From positions 1 to 49,957 of IMG/VR virus record IMGVR_UViG_3300031569_000008: 49,957 nt of DNA; one strand, 5' to 3'. The position numbers and the translations under genes were made by a program. The notes below the pieces were generated by a model. The model made no database searches. It was not told the DNA's origin and was given only the letters and a program-made list of their open reading frames with translations. This DNA comes from a virus. Below are positions 1-8,776 of the stretch, piece after piece (within the stretch, counting starts at the first letter, position 1; every line of letters begins with the position of its first letter).

Positions 1-16
1 TATACATTTAAAAACG

Positions 17-30
17 GGTTGTTAACAACC
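17..30. repeat. Perfect 14-bp palindrome upstream of the structural arm
   Basis: The 14 bases GGTTGTTAACAACC equal their own reverse complement. They lie 70 bases before the first plus-strand gene, in the only gene-free leader of that arm, so they could be an operator for a dimeric repressor or activator. No regulator is identified. The function is inferred from position and symmetry only. Confidence 0.5.
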
Positions 31-45
31 GCTAGGTAGTTTACA

Positions 46-66
46 AATCACTATAAATAAGTGATT
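46..66. promoter_or_regulatory. Inverted repeat (7-bp arms) in the leader of the structural arm
   Basis: AATCACT and AGTGATT are exact inverted arms around a 7-base AT spacer. A TATATATA stretch follows at about 68-76 and the first ATG is at 101. A weak -35-like TTTACA lies at 40-45, but the spacing to the AT-rich -10 candidate is too long for a standard sigma-70 promoter. The repeat could be an operator or an mRNA hairpin. With no U-run after it, it is a poor terminator. Confidence 0.4.
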
Positions 67-100
67 AATATATATAGGATTAATAATTAAATATAATAAA

Positions 101-355
101 ATGGCAAAAAAAATTAAAAAACAAGAATTAGAAGAATTACAGGATGTAATTGGTAAGTTAAATCAAGTAAAATTAAGAATAGGAGACGTGGAAGTGCAAA
201 AGCACCAACTACTACATCAAGCAGCTATAATTGAATCTGAAGAACTTAAAAAAATTCAAGATGATTTAGAAAATACTTACGGAAAAGTTAGTATAAATGT
301 TACTGATGGTTCTATAGAGAAAATAAAAGAAGATGAGCCTAGTAAGAAAGATTAG
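101..355 (+). CDS. Hypothetical small coiled-coil protein
   Basis: This 84-residue, Lys/Glu-rich protein is almost entirely predicted helix, with heptad-like leucines and isoleucines over residues 8-60. It has no signal peptide, membrane segment or motif I recognise. It opens the plus-strand assembly arm after an A-rich leader ending AATAAA before the ATG, typical of this genome. The 3' end overlaps the next frame by 23 bases, which suggests coupled translation. Small helical proteins just upstream of terminase genes can be assembly or regulatory factors, but nothing here tells which. Expression is likely from length, start context and packing. Confidence 0.7.
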   Translation: MAKKIKKQELEELQDVIGKLNQVKLRIGDVEVQKHQLLHQAAIIESEELKKIQDDLENTYGKVSINVTDGSIEKIKEDEPSKKD

Positions 356-551
356 TATAGGTAAAGATTATAAAAATGACTCCATGCACTACTCTGTAGG
401 GCAAGAGGTTTACGGTGGTCACACTATAGATTGCATTGTTGAAAACAAAGATAAATACTCTGTATTTATAAAGAAGGGTGTAAATGTTTTACCTTGGAAA
501 GACTTTAACAAGAACATGGCCATATCAGTTGAGTATAACTTGGACTATTAA
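333..551 (+). CDS. Hypothetical small beta-rich protein
   Basis: The longest frame gives 72 residues. A second in-frame ATG at 384 would give 55 residues and remove the overlap with the preceding gene, and the first clearly folded stretch (HYSVGQEVYGG onward) begins there, so the true start is uncertain. The sequence looks like a small beta-barrel or SH3-like domain: alternating hydrophobics, a Gly-Gly turn, then 'KYSVFIKKGVNVLPWKDFN'. I do not recognise the family. The stop overlaps the next start by one base (TAATG), tying it to the downstream chaperonin-like gene. Confidence 0.65.
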   Translation: MSLVRKISIGKDYKNDSMHYSVGQEVYGGHTIDCIVENKDKYSVFIKKGVNVLPWKDFNKNMAISVEYNLDY

Positions 552-1147
552 TGAAAAGTGTAACCAATTTTATAATCAAACCAAAAGAAACCCGATACAA
601 CAATATTAAAAAAGTAGGTGATAAAGATCTTATATTAAACACTGAGATCTTTACTCACCAAAACGTTAGTAGAAATGCTATAGTTTTAGAGGTGCCTACA
701 GTAGGTTGTACAGAGGTCAGACAAGGTGACGAAGTTATAGTACATCACAATGTCTTTAGAAGATGGAAAGATATTAAGAATAGAGAGCAAAATTCAAAGT
801 CTTTCTATAAAGAAGACATGTATTTTGTTATGCCAGATCAAATATTCGCTTACAAAAGAAATGACGTCTGGAGAGCTGTTAAAGGCTTTAGCTTTATACA
901 ACCATTAGAAAATACAGATAAGTTCTCTATGGACAAGGAAACGCCTTTAAAAGGTGTTATAAAACATATAGATCCAGACTTGATGGATAAAGATATATAT
1001 TTAAACTCTCTGGTTGGATTTGCACCTAATTCAGAATATGAGTTTATAATAGACGGGCAGAGGTTATACCGAGTTCCCACTAATGCAATTACAATTAAAT
1101 ATGAATATCAAGGAAACGAAAAAGAGTATAATCCAAGCTGGGCATAA
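551..1147 (+). CDS. Phage GroES-like co-chaperonin candidate
   Basis: This 198-residue protein has a central section reading like a Cpn10 fold: an exposed loop (about residues 15-30), then 'AIVLEVP', 'GDEVIVHHNVFR' and 'DMYFVMPDQIFAYKR', which parallels the 'GD.V' and 'D.LA' strands of GroES. A roughly 90-residue C-terminal extension has no obvious match. Phage co-chaperonins such as T4 gp31 replace host GroES so that the host chaperonin can fold the capsid protein, and the position ahead of terminase and capsid genes fits. The identification is by motif pattern only and the mobile loop is not clear-cut. It might instead be an unrelated beta-barrel assembly factor. Confidence 0.45.
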   Translation: MKSVTNFIIKPKETRYNNIKKVGDKDLILNTEIFTHQNVSRNAIVLEVPTVGCTEVRQGDEVIVHHNVFRRWKDIKNREQNSKSFYKEDMYFVMPDQIFAYKRNDVWRAVKGFSFIQPLENTDKFSMDKETPLKGVIKHIDPDLMDKDIYLNSLVGFAPNSEYEFIIDGQRLYRVPTNAITIKYEYQGNEKEYNPSWA

Positions 1148-1376
1148 AGCAGTTGAGGAACTTATTAAAGTAGCTAAAGAAGCTATTGTAGATTCAGGAG
1201 ATGATATAACAGCTGATAGACTTAAGAATGCTGCTGCAACAAAAAAACTAGCTATATTCGATGCTTTTGAAATATTGAATAGAATACAGGACGAAGAAGA
1301 TATGTTAAACAATAAAACTAAAGAGGTTGTTGAAGAAACATCTTTTGGTGGATTTGCTGAAAGAAGATCTAAGTAA
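1083..1376 (+). CDS. Candidate small terminase subunit
   Basis: A 97-residue helical, charged protein lies directly upstream of the large terminase and ends on a one-base TAATG overlap with it. Residues 7-75 alternate Lys/Glu-rich helices ('AVEELIKVAKEAI', 'LKNAAATKKLAIFDAFEIL'), as expected for a small oligomeric DNA-recognition subunit. No helix-turn-helix can be assigned by eye. The start at 1083 overlaps the previous gene by 65 bases. An in-frame ATG at 1101 gives a slightly shorter product with 47 bases of overlap. The call rests mainly on position, size and helical character. Confidence 0.45.
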   Translation: MQLQLNMNIKETKKSIIQAGHKAVEELIKVAKEAIVDSGDDITADRLKNAAATKKLAIFDAFEILNRIQDEEDMLNNKTKEVVEETSFGGFAERRSK

Positions 1377-3589
1377 TGTATAAGCAAACTTTATTTAAGG
1401 TTATAGAACCTATAAAAATAAATACCATAAAAAGACTTAACAAGTCTAAAAAATGGAAATACGGTTACAACAAAGAACATGATGTTGTTGTTATAAGTAA
1501 AACTGGTGAAATAGGTGAGATATACGAAATACAAAATTTTAAAATAGCTTTACCTAAACCATTAAACATTCATAAGTTTAGTAAGGATAAATGGGAAGTA
1601 ACTGAGTATCCTAAAGAGCTTAAAAGAATAAAAACGATATTTGATTGGAAGAATTATCCAGATGATTTCAAGAAGAAATATATAGACTACATAGAAAATG
1701 AGTTCAAAAAAAGAGATGAAGGTTTTTGGTATATTAACAAAGGTATTCCTACTTACATTACTGGCACTCATTACATGTACCTGCAGTGGTCCAAGATTGA
1801 TGTTGGGCAGCCAGACTTTAGAGAAGCAAATAGATTATTCTACATATTCTGGGAAGCTTGCAAAGCAGATACAAGATGTTACGGAATGTGCTATCTTAAA
1901 AACAGACGTTCAGGATTTTCTTTCATGGCCTCTGGAGAAACAGTTAATCAAGCCACAATATCATCTGATGCTAGATTTGGCATCTTATCAAAGTCAGGAC
2001 CAGATGCTAAAAAAATGTTTACCGACAAAGTTGTACCAATATCCATAAACTACCCATTTTTTTTTAAACCAATACAAGACGGTATGGACCGTCCAAAAAC
2101 AGAACTAGCATATAGAGTGCCCGCTAGTAAACTAACTAGAAGAAGCATTGTCAGTTCTGATAAACCAGAAGAACTAGAAGGTCTTGATACTACTATAGAT
2201 TGGAAGAACACAGGTGATAACAGTTATGATGGTGAAAAATTAAAACTATTAGTACACGATGAATCAGGTAAATGGGAAAGACCTAATAATATATTAAACA
2301 ACTGGAGAGTTACAAAGACGACACTGAGACTAGGTTCTAGAGTTATAGGTAAATGTATGATGGGATCGACATCAAACGCCTTAGATAAAGGTGGTGATAA
2401 TTTTAAGAAACTATATAAAAATTCAGATGTTACAAAAAGAAACCGCAATGGACAGACTAGCTCAGGACTATATAGTTTGTTCATACCTATGGAATGGAAC
2501 TACGAAGGATTCATTGATTCTAATGGCCTACCTGTATTCGACACACCCGACCAAGAAAGTTTTGGACCGCATGGTGAATCAATAGATAGCGGTATATTAG
2601 AGCATTGGCAAAACGAAGTTGATGGTTTAAAAGAAGACGGAGATGCTTTAAACGAGTTTTACAGACAGTTTCCTAGAACAGAAGAGCACGCGTTTAGGGA
2701 CGAAACTAAAAACAGTATATTTAATTTAGCAAAAATATACGAACAAATAGATTATAACGAGGATCTTAATAATGATTCTCAAATTACAGTTGGTAGCTTT
2801 CAATGGGTTAACGGTATAAAAGATTCAACAGTAATGTTTTATCCAAATCCAGCTGGTAGATTTAAAGTTAGCTGGGTACCACCTGGAAATAGGCAAAACG
2901 CTAGTATAGTTAAAAATGGTATGAGATACCCAGGCAACGAACACATGGGTGCTTTTGGTTGTGATAGTTATGACATATCAGGAACTGTTGATGGTAAAGG
3001 TTCTAATGGAGCTTTACACGGGTTAACAAAATTTAGTATGGAAGATTGTCCACCAAACCAATTTTTTTTAGAATACGTAGCAAGACCACAAACCGCTGAG
3101 ATATTCTTTGAAGATGTTTTAATGGCTTTAGTTTTTTACGGCATGCCGTTATTAGCTGAAAACAATAAACCTCGTTTATTATACTATTTAAGAAGACGTG
3201 GATATAGAGGTTACTCAATGAATAGGCCTGATAGAATTTGGAACAAATTATCAGTTGCTGAAAAAGAAGTAGGTGGAATACCAAACTCAAGTGAAGATAT
3301 TAAGCAAGCACACGCTGCTGCTATTGAAATGTATATACAAGATCATGTTGGAATGAAGTCTGATAATACATATGGAACATGTTATTTTAACGAAACGTTG
3401 CAAGACTGGGCAAAGTTTGATATTAATAATCGTACAAAGTTTGATGCGGCTATTAGTTCAGGTTTAGCCGTTATGGCTTGTAACAGACATTTGTACAGAG
3501 CAAACCCAATTATGAAAAAAGAAAAATTAAACTTAAGCATAGCTAAATACGGACAGTCCGGTATGCGATCAAAACTAATAGAAAATTAA
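1376..3589 (+). CDS. Terminase large subunit (DNA-packaging ATPase/nuclease)
   Basis: This 737-residue protein is a two-domain packaging motor. The N-terminal ATPase domain has a deviant Walker A around residues 175-182 (KNRRSGFS) and a Walker B ending in Asp-Glu at 295-296 (LLVHDES). The C-terminal RNase H-like nuclease domain begins near 'GAFGCDSYD', with D530 as the first metal ligand. The enzyme docks on the portal, pumps DNA into the prohead with ATP and cuts the concatemer. It is long for the family, with an N-terminal extension of about 130 residues before the conserved 'TGTHYMYLQW'. It is followed two bases later by the portal gene. The deviant Walker A is seen in other marine phage terminases. 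Confidence 0.92.
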   Translation: MYKQTLFKVIEPIKINTIKRLNKSKKWKYGYNKEHDVVVISKTGEIGEIYEIQNFKIALPKPLNIHKFSKDKWEVTEYPKELKRIKTIFDWKNYPDDFKKKYIDYIENEFKKRDEGFWYINKGIPTYITGTHYMYLQWSKIDVGQPDFREANRLFYIFWEACKADTRCYGMCYLKNRRSGFSFMASGETVNQATISSDARFGILSKSGPDAKKMFTDKVVPISINYPFFFKPIQDGMDRPKTELAYRVPASKLTRRSIVSSDKPEELEGLDTTIDWKNTGDNSYDGEKLKLLVHDESGKWERPNNILNNWRVTKTTLRLGSRVIGKCMMGSTSNALDKGGDNFKKLYKNSDVTKRNRNGQTSSGLYSLFIPMEWNYEGFIDSNGLPVFDTPDQESFGPHGESIDSGILEHWQNEVDGLKEDGDALNEFYRQFPRTEEHAFRDETKNSIFNLAKIYEQIDYNEDLNNDSQITVGSFQWVNGIKDSTVMFYPNPAGRFKVSWVPPGNRQNASIVKNGMRYPGNEHMGAFGCDSYDISGTVDGKGSNGALHGLTKFSMEDCPPNQFFLEYVARPQTAEIFFEDVLMALVFYGMPLLAENNKPRLLYYLRRRGYRGYSMNRPDRIWNKLSVAEKEVGGIPNSSEDIKQAHAAAIEMYIQDHVGMKSDNTYGTCYFNETLQDWAKFDINNRTKFDAAISSGLAVMACNRHLYRANPIMKKEKLNLSIAKYGQSGMRSKLIEN

Positions 3590-3590
3590 T

Positions 3591-6014
3591 ATGGCTGAGT
3601 CAGTTGTAAAAGGTTATTTTCCGAGTCAAGTTGTACCTGACGCAGAGAAGTTAAGCGCTAAGTATGGATTACAAGTAGGTAAAGCCATTGAGTATGAGTG
3701 GTTTGATGGATCTACGTCTAATCAAAGATATAATCAGCATCAAGCTGAGTTTCATAAGCTAAGACTATACGCTAGAGGTGAACAACCTATTCAAAAGTAT
3801 AAAGATGAATTATCTGTAAACGGTGACTTAAGCTACTTAAACTTAGATTGGAAACCAGTACCTGTAATACCTAAGTTTGTGGATATAGTGGTTAATGGTA
3901 TATCAGAAAGATCATTTGACATAAAATGTTATTCTCAAGACCCTTATGGTGTTGACAAGAGAACAAAGTACATGGAGTCTATATTGAGAGACATGGAGAC
4001 TAAGGACTTAAATATGTTTGCTCAAGAAGCTTTTGGTATTTCATTGTTTGAATCACCCCCAGAAATGCTTCCAAACTCTAAAGAAGAGCTAGACCTTCAT
4101 ATGAAATTAAGCTACAAGCAAGGTATAGAGCTAGCAGAAGAACAAGCTATAAACGTTTTGCTTAAAGGCAACAGGTATGATCTTGTTAAAAAAAGAATAA
4201 ATTACGATTTAACTACGATAGGTATAGGTTGCGTTAAAAATACTTTTACAAAGTCAGAAGGCGTTAAGGTTGAGTACGTTGATCCAGCTAATATAGTTTA
4301 CTCTTATACAGAGGATCCAGACTTTCAAGATATATATTACGTAGGTGAAATAAAAACAATACCTATAAACGAACTTAAAAAAGAATTTCCTAATTTAACT
4401 GATGAGGATTTAAAATCTATACAAAGTCAAAGCATACATCAGAACAGTTACTCTAGTAATAGATACAACTCTTCTTACTACGACGATAAAAACCAGATTC
4501 AAGTTTTATATTTTAACTACAAAACCTACATGAACGAGGTTTACAAAGTTAAAGAAACTTCAACTGGTGCGGAAAAAATAATACTAAGAGACGATACATT
4601 CGATCCACCTATAAACGAAATGACAGGAAACTTTGGTAAAATATCAAGGTCATTAGAAGTTTTATATGAAGGTTGTTTAATTTTAGGAACAAATCATTTA
4701 CTTAAGTGGGAGTTAGCTAAAAACATGATGAGACCTAAGAGTGATTATAGTAAGGTTAAAATGAACTACGCTATTAATGCTCCTAGAATGTACAAAGGAA
4801 GGATTGATTCATTAGTAAAGCGCTGTACTGGTTTTGCTGACATGATACAGTTAACTCACTTAAAGCTACAGCAAGTTATGTCTAGAATGGTGCCAGATGG
4901 TGTTTATTTAGACGCTGACGGCTTAGCTGAGGTTGATTTAGGTAATGGAACTAATTATAATCCACAAGAAGCATTAAATATGTTCTTTCAGACGGGATCT
5001 ATAATAGGTAGGTCTTTTACTTCTGAGGGAGATATGAATCCGGGTAAAGTACCTATTCAAGAAATACAATCAGGATCTGGTGGTCAAAAAATACAAACTT
5101 TAATAACCAACTACAACTACTACATGCAAATGATAAGGGATGTGACTGGTTTAAATGAAGCTAGAGATGGTAGTAGTCCAGATGCACGAGCTCTAGTTGG
5201 TGTTCAAAAATTAGCCGCTGCTAATTCAAACACAGCTACTAGACACATATTAAATTCTGGTTTAGCGTTAACTCAAGAGTTAGCTGAAAACTTATCTCTT
5301 AGAATATCAGATATATTAGAGTTTTCTCCAACAAGAGAAGCTTTTATAAATAAAATAGGTAATCAAAACGTAGGTATATTAGAAGATATATCTAACTTAT
5401 ACTTGCATGACTTTGGAATATTTATAGAACTCACGCCTGATGACGAGGAAAAAGGTATGTTAGAAAATAACATACAAGCGGCTGTAGCTGGTGGTTTGAT
5501 AGATCTAGAAGATGCTATAGATCTTAGAGAGATTAAAAACATAAAGCTAGCAAATCAACTATTAAAGCAACGAAGAAAGAAAAAGCAAGACAGAGATCAA
5601 GAAATACAGCAAGAGAATATGCAAGCTCAGGCTCAGGCTAACGCTCAAGCTCAACAAGTTGCTGCTCAAGCTGAGGTTCAAAAATCCCAAGCTTTATTTC
5701 AGATACAATCTCAAATGGAGCAGATGAAAGGTCAAATGAAATCTCAACAAATGCAACAAGAAGCGTTATTGAAAAAAGAGTTAATGACCTTAGAATTTCA
5801 GTTTAATATGCAATTAAAAGAAGCTGAAGTTAAGACTAAGAAAAACGACGAAGCTTACAAAGAAGATCGTAAAGACGAAAGAACAAAAATACAAGCAACT
5901 CAACAAAGCGAGTTGATAGATCAAAGAAAAAACGATTCATCGCCAAAAGACTTTGAGTCTTCGGGTAATGACAACATGAATGGTTTTAACCTAGGTTCGT
6001 TTGGACCTATGTAA
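3591..6014 (+). CDS. Portal protein
   Basis: At 807 residues this is the head-vertex dodecamer through which DNA enters and leaves, and on which terminase and tail ring proteins dock. Support comes from position between terminase and scaffold/capsid, size, and architecture. There is a mixed N-terminal wing, a central helical stem and crown region (about residues 380-640), and a C-terminal tail (from about residue 655) very rich in Gln, Ala, Met and Lys that should form a long coiled coil or barrel, as in podovirus portals. No frameshift is seen. An AT-rich 29-base spacer separates it from the scaffold gene. Specific family assignment would need a profile search. Confidence 0.88.
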   Translation: MAESVVKGYFPSQVVPDAEKLSAKYGLQVGKAIEYEWFDGSTSNQRYNQHQAEFHKLRLYARGEQPIQKYKDELSVNGDLSYLNLDWKPVPVIPKFVDIVVNGISERSFDIKCYSQDPYGVDKRTKYMESILRDMETKDLNMFAQEAFGISLFESPPEMLPNSKEELDLHMKLSYKQGIELAEEQAINVLLKGNRYDLVKKRINYDLTTIGIGCVKNTFTKSEGVKVEYVDPANIVYSYTEDPDFQDIYYVGEIKTIPINELKKEFPNLTDEDLKSIQSQSIHQNSYSSNRYNSSYYDDKNQIQVLYFNYKTYMNEVYKVKETSTGAEKIILRDDTFDPPINEMTGNFGKISRSLEVLYEGCLILGTNHLLKWELAKNMMRPKSDYSKVKMNYAINAPRMYKGRIDSLVKRCTGFADMIQLTHLKLQQVMSRMVPDGVYLDADGLAEVDLGNGTNYNPQEALNMFFQTGSIIGRSFTSEGDMNPGKVPIQEIQSGSGGQKIQTLITNYNYYMQMIRDVTGLNEARDGSSPDARALVGVQKLAAANSNTATRHILNSGLALTQELAENLSLRISDILEFSPTREAFINKIGNQNVGILEDISNLYLHDFGIFIELTPDDEEKGMLENNIQAAVAGGLIDLEDAIDLREIKNIKLANQLLKQRRKKKQDRDQEIQQENMQAQAQANAQAQQVAAQAEVQKSQALFQIQSQMEQMKGQMKSQQMQQEALLKKELMTLEFQFNMQLKEAEVKTKKNDEAYKEDRKDERTKIQATQQSELIDQRKNDSSPKDFESSGNDNMNGFNLGSFGPM

Positions 6015-6043
6015 TTAATTTTATAATTTTATAATATTTTATT

Positions 6044-7192
6044 ATGGCTAAAGAAGAAAAAATAGTCGAAGAGGTAGTGGAAGAAATAACTCCGCAGGCC
6101 CAAGAGACTGAAAAAGGTGATCTAGTACCTGAAGTTACTGTCAAAGAAGATGGTACACATAAAATAGATTTTGACAAATTAGTAACTAAGCCAGAAAAAG
6201 GCAAAGTTGCTGAAGAAGTTAAAAAAGAAGTAAAGGTTGAAGAACCTGTAGCTGTTGTTGAAGAAGAAGTTTTGCCTGAAGAGCTAACTGTTCTTGAAGA
6301 GATAACAGAAGAAGAGGTTATAGAAAAAGCTGAAGAAATTGCTGAAGCAGTTGTTGAAGCTCAAGAAACTGGAAAACCTTTACCAGAAAACATTCAAAAA
6401 GTTGTAGACTTTATGGATGAGACTGGTGGAAGTTTAGAAGATTACGTCAAACTTAATCAAGACGTAGACGCTTTAAATGAAGAGCAATTACTAGTTGAGT
6501 ACTATCAAAACACAAGACCTCATTTAGATCCATCGGAAATAAACTTTTTAATAGAAGATAAATTTGCTATTGAAGAAGACATGGAAGATGAAAGAGATAT
6601 TAAAAGAAAAAAATTAGCTAGAAAAGAAGAGTTAGCATATGCTAAAAATCATCTTAATAGCTTAAAAGATAAATATTATGAAGAAATCAAAGCTGGCTCT
6701 AGGTTAGCGCCTGAGCAAAAAAAAGCTGTAGATTTTTTTAATAGATATAATAAAAATCAAGAGGTTGCTGAAAAGCAAACTCAAACTTTCAACAATAAAA
6801 CTAACCAAGTTTTTAATGACGAATTCAAAGGTTTTGAATATAAAGTCGGAGACAAAAGGTATAGGTTTAATGTTAAAAACCCGAATGAAGTTAAAGATGC
6901 ACAGGGCAACATCAATAATTTTGTTAAGAAGTTTCTTGACAAAAACAATGAGATGAGCGACGCCGCTGGTTATCACAAATCTTTATTCACCGCAATGAAT
7001 CCCGATGCAATTGCAAACCATTTCTACGAACAAGGAAAGTCTGATGCTATGAGACAGAGTATTTCTCAAACAAAAAACATTAGTATGGATCCTAGAAAAG
7101 CTCAAGGAGAAGCACCTAAATCAGGTACTACTTACAGAGCCGTTGATGCAGATGGTTCATCTTTTAAGTGGGGTTTCAAAAAAAATAAATAA
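6044..7192 (+). CDS. Scaffolding protein
   Basis: This 382-residue, strongly acidic protein lies directly before the major capsid gene. The first 115 residues are nearly all Glu, Val, Ala and Lys ('VVEEEVLPEELTVLEEITEE'), followed by charged helices to about residue 260. A more ordered, basic C-terminal part ends in 'FKWGFKKNK', a plausible capsid-binding helix-loop. Scaffolds of this type line the prohead during assembly and then leave. Evidence is composition, order and the basic tail. No protease motif is visible. A 25-base AT-rich leader separates it from the capsid gene. Confidence 0.82.
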   Translation: MAKEEKIVEEVVEEITPQAQETEKGDLVPEVTVKEDGTHKIDFDKLVTKPEKGKVAEEVKKEVKVEEPVAVVEEEVLPEELTVLEEITEEEVIEKAEEIAEAVVEAQETGKPLPENIQKVVDFMDETGGSLEDYVKLNQDVDALNEEQLLVEYYQNTRPHLDPSEINFLIEDKFAIEEDMEDERDIKRKKLARKEELAYAKNHLNSLKDKYYEEIKAGSRLAPEQKKAVDFFNRYNKNQEVAEKQTQTFNNKTNQVFNDEFKGFEYKVGDKRYRFNVKNPNEVKDAQGNINNFVKKFLDKNNEMSDAAGYHKSLFTAMNPDAIANHFYEQGKSDAMRQSISQTKNISMDPRKAQGEAPKSGTTYRAVDADGSSFKWGFKKNK

Positions 7193-7217
7193 TTAATAAA
7201 ACTAAAAATTAAAAATT

Positions 7218-8693
7218 ATGGCTTTAGCTGGAACTGGCGCTGAGTTATCACACGTGGTACCTCGCCCAAACAAACTTGCATTTGACAATAACTATTTGTC
7301 AATTGCTGATAATGATTTTAACTTTGCTAAGCAATTCTTACCAGAAGTTTACGAGAAAGAAGTAGAAAGATACGGTAACCGTACTATCTCTGGTTTCTTA
7401 AGAATGGTTGGTGCTGAAATGCCAATGGCTTCTGATCAAGTAGTTTGGTCTGAACAAGGTAGAATTCACGTAGCATCTAACAACGCTACAATTGCAAACA
7501 CAACTGCAACAACTGATACAATTACATTAGTAGCTGATCCCGTTGGAAACGGAGACGGATTAAGTGCTGCTCAACAATGGGCGTTATACTCTGTAGGTGA
7601 CACTTTAGTTGTTTCTCAAGGAAATTTAACTGTAAAAGCAAGAGTACAAAGCAAACCTGCTGGAACTGTTACTTTAGTAGTATCTGCTTACGATTTTGCT
7701 GGTATTGCACTAGGTGGTGCTAATGACGCTGGATTTACTGCTTCTGCAGCTGGCGGAGCAGATCTAAAACTATTTATCTTTGGTTCTGAATACGGAAAAG
7801 GAACAGACAACGCGTCTCAACAATCTGTAGATTCTCCATTCACTAAATTTGATAACAAACCTATTATATTAAAAGGTAAGTATGAAATTAGTGGATCTGA
7901 TACTGCACAAATTGGATGGGTTGAAGTTGCTACTGAAGCTGGTGCTTCTGGGTACCTTTGGTATTTAAAATCTGAAAGTGAAACTAGAATTAGATTTGAA
8001 GATAAATTAGAAATGGCAATGATTGAAGCTGAAAAAGCTGTTGCTGCATCTGGTTTAGCTGCTACTTTTTCTGGATCTGAAGGATTATTTGCTGCTATTG
8101 AATCAAGAGGATTAGTATATAACAATCAAGGATTCGCTAATACTTGTATTGGTGGTGGAATTGATGAGTTTGATGCTATTCTACAAGAGCTTGACAAGCA
8201 AGGAGCTATCGAAGAGAATATGATGTTCTTAGATAGATCTACTGCTTTAAGCATTGACAAAATGTTAGCTAATCAAAATTCTTACGGAGCAGGTGGTACA
8301 TCTTACGGTGTATTCGATAACTCTGAGGATATGGCTTTAAATTTAGGTTTCTCTGGATTTAGACGTGGATCTTACGATTTCTACAAGTCTGACTGGAAAT
8401 ATTTAAACGATGCTACTACTCGTGGATTAATAGCTGACGTAGAAGGTGTTATTGTACCAGCTGGTACTTCAACAGTATATGACCAATCAATGGGGAAAAA
8501 TATCTCAAGACCATTCTTACACATCCGTTACAGAGCTTCTGAAGCAGATGATAGAAAAATGAAATCTTGGATTACAGGATCTGTTGGTGGAAGTTATACT
8601 TCTGACTTAGATAGCATGACTGTAAACTTCTTATCAGAAAGATGTTTATGTGTACAAGCTGCTAACAACTTCGTATTATTGAAAAAATCATAA
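7218..8693 (+). CDS. Major capsid protein
   Basis: The 491-residue protein follows the scaffold and precedes a strong terminator, as expected for the most abundant late product. It is rich in Ala, Gly, Ser and Thr with few Cys. Residues about 20-80 ('LPEVYEKEVERYGNRTISGF') resemble the N-arm and E-loop start of a HK97-type fold. A Thr/Gly/Ala-rich section at about 85-195 looks like an inserted surface beta-domain. The remainder has the helix-rich core and beta strands expected of the P and A domains. Codon choice is more uniform than in neighbouring genes, consistent with high expression. The fold call is from context and texture, not a database match. Confidence 0.88.
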   Translation: MALAGTGAELSHVVPRPNKLAFDNNYLSIADNDFNFAKQFLPEVYEKEVERYGNRTISGFLRMVGAEMPMASDQVVWSEQGRIHVASNNATIANTTATTDTITLVADPVGNGDGLSAAQQWALYSVGDTLVVSQGNLTVKARVQSKPAGTVTLVVSAYDFAGIALGGANDAGFTASAAGGADLKLFIFGSEYGKGTDNASQQSVDSPFTKFDNKPIILKGKYEISGSDTAQIGWVEVATEAGASGYLWYLKSESETRIRFEDKLEMAMIEAEKAVAASGLAATFSGSEGLFAAIESRGLVYNNQGFANTCIGGGIDEFDAILQELDKQGAIEENMMFLDRSTALSIDKMLANQNSYGAGGTSYGVFDNSEDMALNLGFSGFRRGSYDFYKSDWKYLNDATTRGLIADVEGVIVPAGTSTVYDQSMGKNISRPFLHIRYRASEADDRKMKSWITGSVGGSYTSDLDSMTVNFLSERCLCVQAANNFVLLKKS

Positions 8694-8711
8694 TACAAAA
8701 CTAAGTAATTC

Positions 8712-8738
8712 TTACCCTCGTTATATCAACGGGGGTAA
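8712..8738 (+). terminator. Hairpin terminator after the capsid gene
   Basis: An 11-bp stem (TTACCCTCGTT with AACGGGGGTAA, one G-U pair) closes a 5-base loop 18 bases after the capsid stop and is followed by a T-rich run. It probably limits read-through so that capsid transcript exceeds downstream tail transcript, or protects the 3' end of that mRNA. Confidence 0.8.
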
Positions 8739-8776
8739 CTATTACTTTTATTTAAACTATTTAATTATATTATATC

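Noticed and set aside
1064-1387. A 107-residue minus-strand frame over the small terminase candidate
   Set aside because: It is the mirror of the helical plus-strand gene. Serine/leucine-rich composition is an artefact of the reverse complement.
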